This document shows positions 1 to 6,112 of a stretch of DNA of 9,219 nt, one piece after another. Made by a program: the position numbers and the translations under genes. Below the pieces are notes generated by a model. It had not been told where the DNA came from and ran no database searches. It was given only the letters and a program-made list of their open reading frames with translations. Positions within the stretch are counted from its first letter, which is position 1, and each line of letters starts with the position of its first letter. Origin of the DNA: an uncultured Lachnospiraceae bacterium. Its GTDB lineage: Bacteria; Bacillota; Clostridia; Lachnospirales; Lachnospiraceae. The stretch lies in contig CADCQU010000084.1 of NCBI GenBank assembly GCA_902803635.1, forward strand, positions 1 through 9,219, written 5' to 3'.

Positions 1-20
1 CGTAAGATTTCTCGTAAAGT

Positions 21-60
21 TGACGGGATTCTTCGTCGCTTCGCTCCTCAGAATGACAAA
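21..60 (+). repeat. Dispersed intergenic repeat, left copy
   Basis: Bases 34-58 run from CGTCGCTTCGCTCC to CAGAATGACA. The same element occurs inverted at 9133-9154, where it begins TGTCATTCTGAG and ends CGAAGCGACG; that copy differs only by a missing 3-base stretch. It lies outside any gene. From memory, words of this kind (GAATGACA next to TTCGCTTCGCT) are common non-coding repeats in gut Firmicutes. I cannot confirm its copy number. The exact borders of the element are uncertain on this side. Confidence 0.6.
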
Positions 61-246
61 TAATCGGGGGTCAGCTGAATAGTAACGAAAGGCCGCCTGG
101 ACCGTAACGCGCACTGAACGAAATAATAAAAAGTTCAGACTCTCCCTCTTTACTTTTTCCCGATTTTATCGCAAAATAGGGGATATTTAGCAATGCGCTT
201 CTATCTTTGGATTCGTTCCAGGATTTTATATAGAAGGAGGATTTCT
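61..246 (+). promoter_or_regulatory. Leader region of the deacetylase gene
   Basis: This stretch has no gene I can support. It becomes AT-rich from about 118. An inverted repeat CTGAAC (114-119) / GTTCAG (133-138) encloses a 13-base AT-rich loop. No convincing promoter is visible: the best pair, TTTACT at 149-154 and CAAAAT at 172-177, matches each consensus only 4 of 6. A strong Shine-Dalgarno sequence, AGAAGGAGG (232-240), sits six bases before the ATG at 247 and decides the start of the next gene. Confidence 0.45.
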
Positions 247-1815
247 ATGGACGATAACAAGAAAGCAAAAAATAAGCCCCACAAGGGAATGCTCGGAGAA
301 AAGACGGATGCGGATGGCTGGGTGATGCACGAGGGCGAGGAGGGCCACTCCTCGCGCGTGGACGGAAAAACGGAGAAGCAGAGGCAGCAGCGTGCCCGCC
401 GCAGGAAGGTGGTCTTTTTCCGCACGCTTCTTTTGGCGGCCTTCCTCCTGCTCCTCGGCTTCGGCATCTACCAGACGGCCAACGCGCTCTCCCGAAACGA
501 TGCCCGCGAGAAGGCCCGTAAGCAGAAGGAGGCCGAGATCAATGCCGAGGAACAAAAGCTGGCCGAACGGCGGGCCACCATCCTTAAGGCCGACGCGCTT
601 GCCGAGACCTACGACTATGATGCCGCGATCGAGCTCTTAAAAGCCCAGGAGGATTACGAGAACGATGCCGACCTTTTGGACGCCATCGCCCGCTACATGG
701 CCGCGAAGACGAGCCTCGTGGCGAAGGATGTCACCACGGTCCCGCACATCTTCTTCCACTCCCTCCTCGTCGACCCCGAGCGGACATTTGACAGCTCCAA
801 ATGGGACGCCGACAGCATCGCCGGCATGAATGCCTGGATGACCACGGTGGAGGAATTTGACAAGATCATCCAGCAAATGTACGACAACGGCTACGTGCTG
901 GTGCGCATGCGCGACCTCGTGACCGAGGGCGTGGACCAGGACGGAAATCGGACGTTCACGAAGAACAAGTCGCTCATGCTTCCGGCGGGTAAGAAGCCCT
1001 ACGTCCTCTCGATTGACGACTGGAGCTACTACCACTCCTACGAGGGCAAGGGGCTTGCGGAGAAGGCCGTGCTCGACGAAAATGGCGAGGTGAAGTGCCA
1101 GTATACGGATGCCCAGGGAAATGTACACATTGGCGATTACGACGTGCTCCCGCGCCTCAACACCTTCCTGAAGGAGCATCCGGACGGGGCCTACAAGGGC
1201 GCCCGCGGCATGATCGCCATGACCGGCTACAACGGCGTTTTCGGCTACCGGACCGACGTCGCCTACAAGACCCACGAGAGGCTCGACGCCGACCAGGCCG
1301 CCTATCTCGCCGCCCACCCCGAATTCGACTATGACGAGGAGGTGAGCGAGGCGAAACACATCGCCGACGCGGTCAAGGCGAGCGGCTGGGAGTTCGCCTG
1401 CCACACCTGGGGGCATTTGTCGGTGACTGGCAAGTCCGTCGAGACCCTGGCGACCGACCAGGAAAAATGGCAGAATACCGTGGCGAACATCGTCGGCAAG
1501 ACCGATACCATTATCTTCGCCCACGGCAACGACATCGGCAACTGGCGCGACTACGACGCGGAAACCAACCCCGTCTACGCATATTTTAAGAGCATGGGCT
1601 ACGATTTCTATGCAAATGTCGACGCCTCCGCCCCGTACTGGCTGCAGATCCGCAAGGAGTACCTCCGCCAGGGCCGCATCGACTGTGACGGCCTGCAAAT
1701 GTGGCGGGCCATCTCCGGGGCCGCGAAGACAAATGTCTTCGCCGACCTCTTCGACGTGGAGTCCGTATTTGACAAGCGCCGTCCCACCCCGGTCAGCGCG
1801 ACTGGGAAGCGGTAA
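247..1815 (+). CDS. Membrane-anchored polysaccharide deacetylase family protein (NodB-like)
   Basis: This is a 522-residue protein. The start at 247 is chosen because AGAAGGAGG lies just upstream; an in-frame ATG at 193 has no ribosome binding site. Residues 1-55 are charged and hydrophilic, ending in an Arg/Lys cluster. Residues 56-75 form one hydrophobic membrane segment, giving an N-in, C-out anchor. Residues 80-120 are a Lys/Glu/Ala-rich helical, probably coiled-coil stalk. From about 165 onward the protein looks like a NodB-type carbohydrate esterase. Motif 1 is SIDDW with Asp257 and Asp258, and motif 2 is the metal-binding pair His386 and His390 in CHTWGH. A further conserved-looking stretch is IIFAHGND (about 422-429). 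The expected role is metal-dependent removal of acetyl groups from a cell-wall or surface glycan outside the membrane. About 128 residues separate the two motifs, far more than in compact NodB domains, so there is a large insert. The gene stands alone and converges on the sugar-import operon. Substrate is unknown. Confidence 0.8.
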   Translation: MDDNKKAKNKPHKGMLGEKTDADGWVMHEGEEGHSSRVDGKTEKQRQQRARRRKVVFFRTLLLAAFLLLLGFGIYQTANALSRNDAREKARKQKEAEINAEEQKLAERRATILKADALAETYDYDAAIELLKAQEDYENDADLLDAIARYMAAKTSLVAKDVTTVPHIFFHSLLVDPERTFDSSKWDADSIAGMNAWMTTVEEFDKIIQQMYDNGYVLVRMRDLVTEGVDQDGNRTFTKNKSLMLPAGKKPYVLSIDDWSYYHSYEGKGLAEKAVLDENGEVKCQYTDAQGNVHIGDYDVLPRLNTFLKEHPDGAYKGARGMIAMTGYNGVFGYRTDVAYKTHERLDADQAAYLAAHPEFDYDEEVSEAKHIADAVKASGWEFACHTWGHLSVTGKSVETLATDQEKWQNTVANIVGKTDTIIFAHGNDIGNWRDYDAETNPVYAYFKSMGYDFYANVDASAPYWLQIRKEYLRQGRIDCDGLQMWRAISGAAKTNVFADLFDVESVFDKRRPTPVSATGKR

Positions 1816-1820
1816 GAATC

Positions 1821-1850
1821 CCTCTTGGCTCCCCCTCAGGGGGAGCTTTT
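1821..1850 (+). terminator. GC-rich hairpin with T-run after the deacetylase; repeat copy 1
   Basis: GCTCCCCC (1828-1835) pairs with GGGGGAGC (1839-1846) across a TCA loop, followed by TTTT (1847-1850). It begins 12 bases after the deacetylase stop codon, so it could act as a short intrinsic terminator. The 27 bases 1821-1847 recur identically at 1886-1912, where no T-run follows. It is therefore also a repeat element, and its terminator role may be incidental. Confidence 0.55.
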
Positions 1851-1885
1851 CTCATCTCTGGATTGTCGAAGAAACAAGCGCCGCT

Positions 1886-1940
1886 CCTCTTGGCTCCCCC
1901 TCAGGGGGAGCTGTCGGCGCCGGAGGCGCTGACTGAGAGG
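1886..1940 (+). repeat. Palindromic intergenic repeat, copy 2 (full-length form)
   Basis: It begins with the same 27 bases as 1821-1847, including the GCTCCCCC/GGGGGAGC hairpin. It continues into a second hairpin, GTCGGCGCC (1913-1921) with GGCGCTGAC, which has one G-T pair. It ends near CTGAGAGGGG, which can pair back with the CCCCTCAG near its start. The result is a compact two-hairpin non-coding unit. Copy 3 has the same architecture in the opposite orientation. Confidence 0.7.
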
Positions 1941-1990
1941 GGCCCCCATTCTGGTCCGCATAAGCGAAGTACACCAAGTCCCGCCGCCGA

Positions 1991-2050
1991 GCCCCCTCTC
2001 CGTCACGGCTTCGCCGTGCCACCTCCCCCTTGAGGGGGAGGCAAGAGGAG
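1991..2050 (-). repeat. Palindromic intergenic repeat, copy 3 (inverted relative to copy 2)
   Basis: Read on the minus strand this matches the plan of copy 2. CTCCCCCT and its complement GAGGGGGAG form one hairpin (2023-2041). CACGGC TTC GCCGTG forms a second (2004-2018), and a CCCCTCTC end lies at about 1993-2000. Bases 2019-2050 recur identically at 2096-2127. The inner hairpin sequence differs from copy 2 while its shape is kept, which suggests the structure is what is conserved. Confidence 0.7.
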
Positions 2051-2095
2051 AACCTGTTATTTTGTGGCTTCTCCGAGAAACTCTCGCCGCACCTC

Positions 2096-2158
2096 CCACC
2101 TCCCCCTTGAGGGGGAGGCAAGAGGAGCACCTCTCATCTTGGGCTTATCCAAGAATCA
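2096..2158 (-). repeat. Palindromic intergenic repeat, copy 4, with degenerate tail
   Basis: Bases 2096-2127 are identical to 2019-2050, giving a 77-base period. What follows (2128-2158) resembles what follows copy 3 (2051-2082) and, more weakly, what follows copy 1 (about 1850-1877): all share a degenerate pattern around GGCTT..TCC.AGAA. This looks like a local tandem duplication of a unit made of one GC palindrome plus a roughly 30-45 base tail. Confidence 0.6.
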
Positions 2159-2172
2159 TTCTCCTCCAACGC

Positions 2173-2209
2173 AAAAAGGAGCAGGTAGCGCATCGTGCGC
2201 TACCTGCTC
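2173..2209 (-). terminator. Intrinsic terminator of the sugar-import operon
   Basis: A perfect 14-bp stem, GAGCAGGTAGCGCA (2179-2192) with TGCGCTACCTGCTC (2196-2209), closes a 3-base loop. On the minus strand the stem is followed by one C and five T (2178-2173), as in a Rho-independent terminator, 28 bases after the stop codon of the MalG-type gene. On the plus strand the hairpin is followed by TTTCATTTG, so weak action against readthrough from the convergent deacetylase gene is possible. Confidence 0.85.
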
Positions 2210-2236
2210 TTTCATTTGTCTTATGATGAAGCTGAA

Positions 2237-3103
2237 TTACTTCACCGCGCCGTCGACCATGCCGCCCATGATCTGCTTCTGTCCAATGAGGAAGATGATG
2301 ATCATCGGGAGGATGGCGAGGAGGGCCGCCGTCAGGATGAGGTCCCACTGCTTAACGTAAGAACCAACGAACGCCTGCACCGCGACCGGGAGGGTCTTGA
2401 CCTTGCCGTTAAGACCAAGAAGAAGCGACGGCAGAAGGAAGTCGTTCCAAATCCACATGCCGTTCAGGATCGTGACCGTCACGATAACCGGCTTGAGGAG
2501 CGGGAAGATGATGCGGAAGAAAATGCCTTCCGGCGAGCAGCCGTCGATGGAGGCCGCCTCTTCCAGCGAGTACGGGATACCCTTGATGAAACCGGTCAGG
2601 ATGAACACGGTCATCGCGCCGCCGAAGCCGCAGTACGCGAAGACGATGCCCGGGATGCTCTGCAGCATCTGGATGCCGGTGAACTTACCTACATCACGGA
2701 AAGTGGAAATCAGCGGAAGCATGACGACCTGGAACGGAATGATCATGGATGCGATGAACACCATGTAGATCGCGTAGGCCCATTTCTTCTTGTTGTTACG
2801 GCTGATAACCCACGCAGCCATCGACCCGAAGAGGGCGAGGAGGATGAGGGAGACGACCGTGATGACGATGGAGGTCGCAAGAACGCTCCAGAACGGGAAG
2901 TTCGAGTTGTTGACAACCTTGCCCAGGTTCTCAACGAACTGTGACCAGGATGCCCCGACGAAGGAGATCGGTCCGCCGACAATGTCCGTATTTTTCTTCC
3001 AGGAGTTGAGAACAACCATGAAGAAGGGGAAGAGGACGTAGACGGCGATCAGGATGCCGATTATCGTAAGGATAACGGTTTTGATTGTCCTTGTCTTTTT
3101 CAT
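2237..3103 (-). CDS. Carbohydrate ABC transporter permease, MalG type
   Basis: This 288-residue protein has the usual length for the MalG/MsmG family (CUT1 sugar importers). It is an inner subunit of the membrane channel and pairs with the MalF-type protein encoded just upstream. Hydrophobic segments lie at about 9-32, 72-98, 109-131, 150-173, 204-226 and 255-274, consistent with six membrane spans. The cytoplasmic coupling loop is clear at 181-201, with EEAASIDGCSPEG in the EAA-motif pattern that docks onto the ATPase. The C-terminus IMGGMVDGAVK fits the family ending. The ATG overlaps the upstream stop as TAATG, and a strong AAGGAGGTGG lies 7 bases before it, so translation is probably coupled. 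It is the last gene of the operon. The substrate cannot be read from the permease. Confidence 0.92.
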   Translation of the reverse strand: MKKTRTIKTVILTIIGILIAVYVLFPFFMVVLNSWKKNTDIVGGPISFVGASWSQFVENLGKVVNNSNFPFWSVLATSIVITVVSLILLALFGSMAAWVISRNNKKKWAYAIYMVFIASMIIPFQVVMLPLISTFRDVGKFTGIQMLQSIPGIVFAYCGFGGAMTVFILTGFIKGIPYSLEEAASIDGCSPEGIFFRIIFPLLKPVIVTVTILNGMWIWNDFLLPSLLLGLNGKVKTLPVAVQAFVGSYVKQWDLILTAALLAILPMIIIFLIGQKQIMGGMVDGAVK

Positions 3104-4155
3104 TACATCTCCACCTCCTTCGCATTCGAGATTCTAACCTGGATCAGGGATACGACGGCGAGGATGACGAAGAACAGAACCGCCTTCGCCTGGCCAAGCG
3201 CATAGTTGTTCTTAGCGATAGCCGTCTGGTAAATGTTCAAGGCCAACATCTGCGTACCATTCGACAGGTACGTACCCATGAAGTTCGCCACCGAACCGGT
3301 ACCATTTGTCAAAGCCATGTTGACGTCGAACTGCTTGAACGCGGACGTCAGCGTAAGGAACGTGCAGATCGTGATCGTGGAGGCGATCATCGGGATCTTG
3401 ATGTTGAACAGCGTCTGGCGGGCATTTGCACCGTCAATCTGCGCGGCTTCAAGAACATCCTCCGGAACCTGGGTAAGACCGGTGATGTAGATGAGCATGA
3501 TGTAGCCGGCGTACTGCCAAATGTAAACCACGACGATGCACATCATACCGGTGCCGGTGTTCGCAAGGAGCGAGATGTTATTGGTGAGGCCGATCAGGAC
3601 GTTGTTGAAAATGAACTGCCAGATGTAACCGAGGACGATACCGCCGATGAGGTTCGGCAGGAAGTACGCCGCGCGGAAGAAGCCGATTCCCTTGAGGCCC
3701 GAGGTGCAAAGGAGGGCCAGCAGGAAGCCGATGACGTTGACGAGAATCATGTTCGCGACAACGAAGAGGAAGGTCATGAGGATCGACCAGATGAAGGCCG
3801 GATCCGAGAACATCTTCGCATAGTTTTCAAAGCCGACGACCTTGGTAATCTTGATGCCGGTCCAGTCCGTGAAGGAGTAGCCGATACCGAGAACCAGGGG
3901 GATGATGACCGTGACCGCGAAGGTGAAGAGAAGCGGGAAAAGGAAAACCCCGTAAACAATCGTGCGGTGATGTTTTATGGTCGGGAAGATGAACATTCCC
4001 ACCAAAATGGCAACAATACCGACAATCAGCATGGCACCGCGCCACTCAAAACCGTTCCCCATAAAGTCCATGACCAGGGAGACGATGAAGAGGGCCGCGC
4101 CGCCGAGAAGCAAGATAAGAGCTAACAATCTCTTTCCGGCTGTATTTCCGCCCAT
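3103..4155 (-). CDS. Carbohydrate ABC transporter permease, MalF type
   Basis: This 350-residue protein is the partner of the MalG-type subunit. The start at 4155 is chosen because GAAAGGAG (4168-4161) lies five bases upstream; the open frame extends a further 87 codons without a ribosome binding site. Two extra N-terminal hydrophobic segments (about 9-31 and 41-58) precede the usual six (about 67-93, 121-149, 160-184, 203-226, 257-273 and 322-341). That gives eight likely spans, as in enterobacterial MalF rather than the shorter six-span Gram-positive form. The EAA coupling loop is at about 236-254 (LEAAQIDGANARQ). Its last base overlaps the start of the MalG-type gene. It is separated from the binding-protein gene by a 338-base structured gap, which may lower its expression relative to that gene. 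No ATPase gene is in the window, so a shared MsmK-like ATPase elsewhere is likely (inference). Confidence 0.9.
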   Translation of the reverse strand: MGGNTAGKRLLALILLLGGAALFIVSLVMDFMGNGFEWRGAMLIVGIVAILVGMFIFPTIKHHRTIVYGVFLFPLLFTFAVTVIIPLVLGIGYSFTDWTGIKITKVVGFENYAKMFSDPAFIWSILMTFLFVVANMILVNVIGFLLALLCTSGLKGIGFFRAAYFLPNLIGGIVLGYIWQFIFNNVLIGLTNNISLLANTGTGMMCIVVVYIWQYAGYIMLIYITGLTQVPEDVLEAAQIDGANARQTLFNIKIPMIASTITICTFLTLTSAFKQFDVNMALTNGTGSVANFMGTYLSNGTQMLALNIYQTAIAKNNYALGQAKAVLFFVILAVVSLIQVRISNAKEVEM

Positions 4156-4493
4156 ATTGACTCCTTTCAAATGTGAATGAATGAGAGTATTTTTTGTTCT
4201 GTCAATTCTTTTCCTATGGCAGGAAGGCTTCCTTCCACACCGGCGCACCGTCAACTGCGTCTTTGGCGAAGCTTCTTTGCGGAGGCTTCGGATGCGCCCT
4301 CCGCATTTACGTTTTGTTCGCCAGACACGCAGGAAACGGTGCGACGGGGAATTTGCCCCCTTACACTGGAAAGGGCGCGGACAACGCGACTTCAAACGCT
4401 GCCCGCGCCTAATCATCGTAGAACAGTTATGCTACTTTCCTCTCTCCGTGCAAGGGCACGGGAAAGGTTTTACTTATGTAACCGTAAACTGCT
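4156..4493 (-). promoter_or_regulatory. Hairpin-rich gap between binding-protein and permease genes
   Basis: This 338-base stretch has no supported gene. On the minus-strand transcript I see three GC-rich stem-loops. CCGTGC (4446-4451) pairs with GCACGG (4456-4461), with outer CTTTC/GAAAG pairing. GGCGCGG (4374-4380) pairs with CCGCGCC (4403-4409). GCGGAGG (4279-4285) pairs with CCTCCGC (4298-4304). None is followed by a clear U-run on the minus strand. In sugar-importer operons, structured gaps after the binding-protein gene often protect the upstream mRNA or attenuate the downstream part, and I infer that here. The ribosome binding site of the MalF-type gene is at 4161-4168. Confidence 0.5.
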
Positions 4494-5822
4494 TTAGCTG
4501 TTGTAGCAAGCCTTGACCTGCTGCGCGATCGTCTTCACGAAATCATCAACCTTGGCAAGCTTGCCAGCGGCGAAGTCCGCGAACACCTGACCAAGATACT
4601 GCTGTGCAAGACCTTCCTTGTTGTCAAGCCAATGCCAGGCAGAGGTCTTGCCGGCGGCGACATAGTCCGCAATGGTCTGGGCGAACGGATCGTCGGCGAT
4701 GTACTTGCAGGATTTGAACGGGCTGACGAAGCCAGCCTTCTTGACGAGGATCTCCTGACCTTCGTCGGTGGCGCACCAGGCAAGGAAAGCCTTGGCGGCA
4801 TCAGCGTTCTTGCCGTTCCATACTGCCCACCAGGACGGAGAATTCGTCTGGATGGTATCGATGCCGTCATCGAAGCAATACGGAGCCATGCCAACCTTGA
4901 AGCTGCCGGCGGCCTCATACTGCTCCTTGTCATCGGCGGTCATGGTCGCGCCAATCCAGGAACCCTGGGTCACGAACGCATACTTGCCGGAGGAGAAGTT
5001 CAGGATCTGCTGGTCATAGGTGCCGGAGACCAGAAGGGACGGATCCGAATACTTGTTGAAGAGGTCAACCATCTCCGCGAACTTGGTGAAACGCTCGGTG
5101 TCAATCTCACCCTTCGTAAGAAGGTCATAGTAGGTGGTGTCGTCGCGCTTAAGGCCAGCATCCTCGTAGGTGCCGAAGATGTGGTTACCGGTGGACCAGT
5201 AAAGGTTGACCGGCTCTGCGCAGTAGCCGATGACAGCCGTAAGGCCAAGCTCGTCCTTCTTGGAATCAAGAGTCTCAAAAGCCTCCTTCAGGGCAGCCGG
5301 GCTGGTCAGTTTCGCGGGATCAATGCCGGCTTTCGAAAGAATGTCAGCATTGTAGGCAAGGCCGATGGCCTCGGTGGTGTACGGGAAGCCGATGACCTTT
5401 CCGTCAGCATCCTTATAAGCAGCGTCCGTGTCGGAAACCCATGCTTCGCTGCTCATGTCGGCAAGAAGGCCATCCCAGTTTTTGAAGTCCGAAGATCCGC
5501 CGTTGACGAAGATGTCCGGCATATTATCGGCCTGGTTGTAGTTCTTGAGAGCGCCCTGGATGTCAACGCCGCCGCCCATGGACTCGATCTCTACATGGAC
5601 GCCCGTCTTCGTCTCATAAGCCTTTGCCAGCTCCTTGAGCTGTGCGTCCACCTCGATCTTGCCGTTGACAAGACGAAGCGACGTGGTGCTGCCGGACGGC
5701 GTACTTGAGGCTTTGCTGCCAGTGCTGGCGGTTCCGCTGCTGCTGGACGACGAACCGCCGCATGCGGCAAGTCCAACGGCAATCACCCCTGTCATAAGAA
5801 TCGCAAGTGCTTTCTTCTTCAT
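4494..5822 (-). CDS. Extracellular sugar-binding lipoprotein (ABC solute-binding protein, family 1)
   Basis: This 442-residue protein is the substrate-capturing subunit of the importer. The N-terminus is a lipoprotein signal: MKKK, a hydrophobic stretch, then LAAC with the lipid-anchored Cys21. A Gly/Ser/Thr-rich flexible linker (22-48) holds the domain off the membrane. From about 49 the sequence follows the MalE/MsmE-like fold. Typical stretches are MPDIFVNGG (101-109), FPYTTEAIGLAYNADIL with AGI (146-167), GKYAFVTQGSW (279-289) and WWAVWNGKNADAAKAFLAW (331-349). Several exposed Trp and Tyr residues (Trp209, Trp289, Trp331, Trp332, Trp396, Trp398) could stack on sugar rings. AAAGGAGGG lies six bases before the ATG. 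It is the first gene of the operon and has its own promoter at 5912-5940. The ligand is inferred to be an alpha-glucoside or oligosaccharide from the neighbouring glucosidase, not from the protein itself. Confidence 0.92.
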   Translation of the reverse strand: MKKKALAILMTGVIAVGLAACGGSSSSSSGTASTGSKASSTPSGSTTSLRLVNGKIEVDAQLKELAKAYETKTGVHVEIESMGGGVDIQGALKNYNQADNMPDIFVNGGSSDFKNWDGLLADMSSEAWVSDTDAAYKDADGKVIGFPYTTEAIGLAYNADILSKAGIDPAKLTSPAALKEAFETLDSKKDELGLTAVIGYCAEPVNLYWSTGNHIFGTYEDAGLKRDDTTYYDLLTKGEIDTERFTKFAEMVDLFNKYSDPSLLVSGTYDQQILNFSSGKYAFVTQGSWIGATMTADDKEQYEAAGSFKVGMAPYCFDDGIDTIQTNSPSWWAVWNGKNADAAKAFLAWCATDEGQEILVKKAGFVSPFKSCKYIADDPFAQTIADYVAAGKTSAWHWLDNKEGLAQQYLGQVFADFAAGKLAKVDDFVKTIAQQVKACYNS

Positions 5823-5844
5823 AGAATCCCTCCTTTGAAAAGGT

Positions 5845-5890
5845 GCGCGGAAGGCGTTCCCGCGTCCGGGGCATATTTTCGCCTTCGCGC
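5845..5890 (-). promoter_or_regulatory. Stem-loop in the 5' leader of the importer operon
   Basis: GCGCGGAAGGCG (5845-5856) pairs with CGCCTTCGCGC (5880-5890), apart from one bulged base. The 23-base interior contains a smaller CCCG/CGGG pairing. The structure lies between the predicted transcription start (about 5905) and the ribosome binding site of the binding-protein gene (about 5829-5837). It could stabilise the mRNA's 5' end or affect ribosome access. No known riboswitch class is recognised. Confidence 0.5.
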
Positions 5891-5902
5891 AAATGTTATT
5901 TG
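5890..5902 (-). promoter_or_regulatory. Inverted repeat at the importer transcription start (candidate operator)
   Basis: CAAAT (5890-5894) and ATTTG (5898-5902) are separated by GTT. The site falls at about +4 to +16 relative to the predicted start, where a repressor would block transcription. The odd-length centre without CG is unlike a classic LacI-family site, and the left arm is also one of the dispersed CAAATG words, so operator function is only a guess. Confidence 0.3.
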
Positions 5903-5911
5903 TTACCTAAC

Positions 5912-5940
5912 ACTATATCATTTGCCTACAAAAGTTGCAA
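5912..5940 (-). promoter_or_regulatory. Promoter of the sugar-import operon
   Basis: On the minus strand, -35 TTGCAA (5940-5935), a 17-base spacer and -10 TATAGT (5917-5912) are visible, with TG one base before the -10 (extended -10). The predicted start is near 5905, giving a leader of about 83 bases. Upstream, 5950-6000 is rich in T and A tracts, which may act as an UP element or bend. Confidence 0.7.
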
Positions 5941-5949
5941 GAGGAACCC

Positions 5950-6000
5950 GCATTTTTTCAGCATTTTTTTGGTGAATATGTTTTAAAATTGTCGAAAAAT
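5950..6000. other. A/T-tract block upstream of the importer promoter
   Basis: Runs of six T (5953-5958), seven T (5964-5970), TTTTAAAA (5981-5988) and five A (5995-5999) lie 10-60 bases upstream of the -35. The first two are about one helical turn apart. This is suggestive of curved DNA or an UP element, but other AT-rich spacers would look similar. Confidence 0.35.
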
Positions 6001-6112
6001 TACAGAGATTTGTACATTCCACATAAAGATTTTGAACCATCTAAAGGAAAATTCGCCAAATGTATCGTCGGCGGCCCCATTTTTCCCGGCTGGGTTTTAT
6101 GGAGATTTTTCG

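Noticed and set aside
114..138. CTGAAC/GTTCAG inverted repeat as a terminator of an upstream gene
   Set aside because: The stem is only 6 bp with a 13-base AT loop and no immediate T-run, and no upstream gene is visible in the window.
193..246. Upstream ATG start for the deacetylase
   Set aside because: It has no Shine-Dalgarno sequence, while the ATG at 247 has AGAAGGAGG at ideal distance. The extra 18 residues look like a translated leader.
1821..2158. CRISPR array
   Set aside because: The repeated units are palindromes in both orientations with uneven spacing (65, then 77 bases), the tails are themselves similar, and no cas gene is present.
2173..2236. tRNA or other structured RNA gene around the long stem
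   Set aside because: It is a single perfect hairpin with a 3-base loop and adjacent T-run, best explained as a terminator. There is no cloverleaf.
3085..4125. A long plus-strand open frame antisense to the MalF-type gene
   Set aside because: Its product is highly charged and repetitive in Asp/Glu/Arg, which is expected from reading antisense to a hydrophobic membrane protein. The opposite frame has clear family motifs.
4177..4205. A perfect TTGACA (-35) on the minus strand just upstream of the MalF-type gene
   Set aside because: At 16-18 bases spacing only ATTCAT-like hexamers follow, and transcription would start on top of the ribosome binding site. An internal promoter is not supported.
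4156..4416. An 87-codon N-terminal extension of the MalF-type frame
   Set aside because: It is Arg/Cys-rich, unlike the family, and has no ribosome binding site. The start at 4155 has one and gives a normal MalF N-terminus.
4181..4516. Plus-strand open frames of 72-111 codons in the importer gap
   Set aside because: They have no ribosome binding sites, run into the antisense of the binding-protein gene, and have Arg/Cys-rich composition typical of chance frames.
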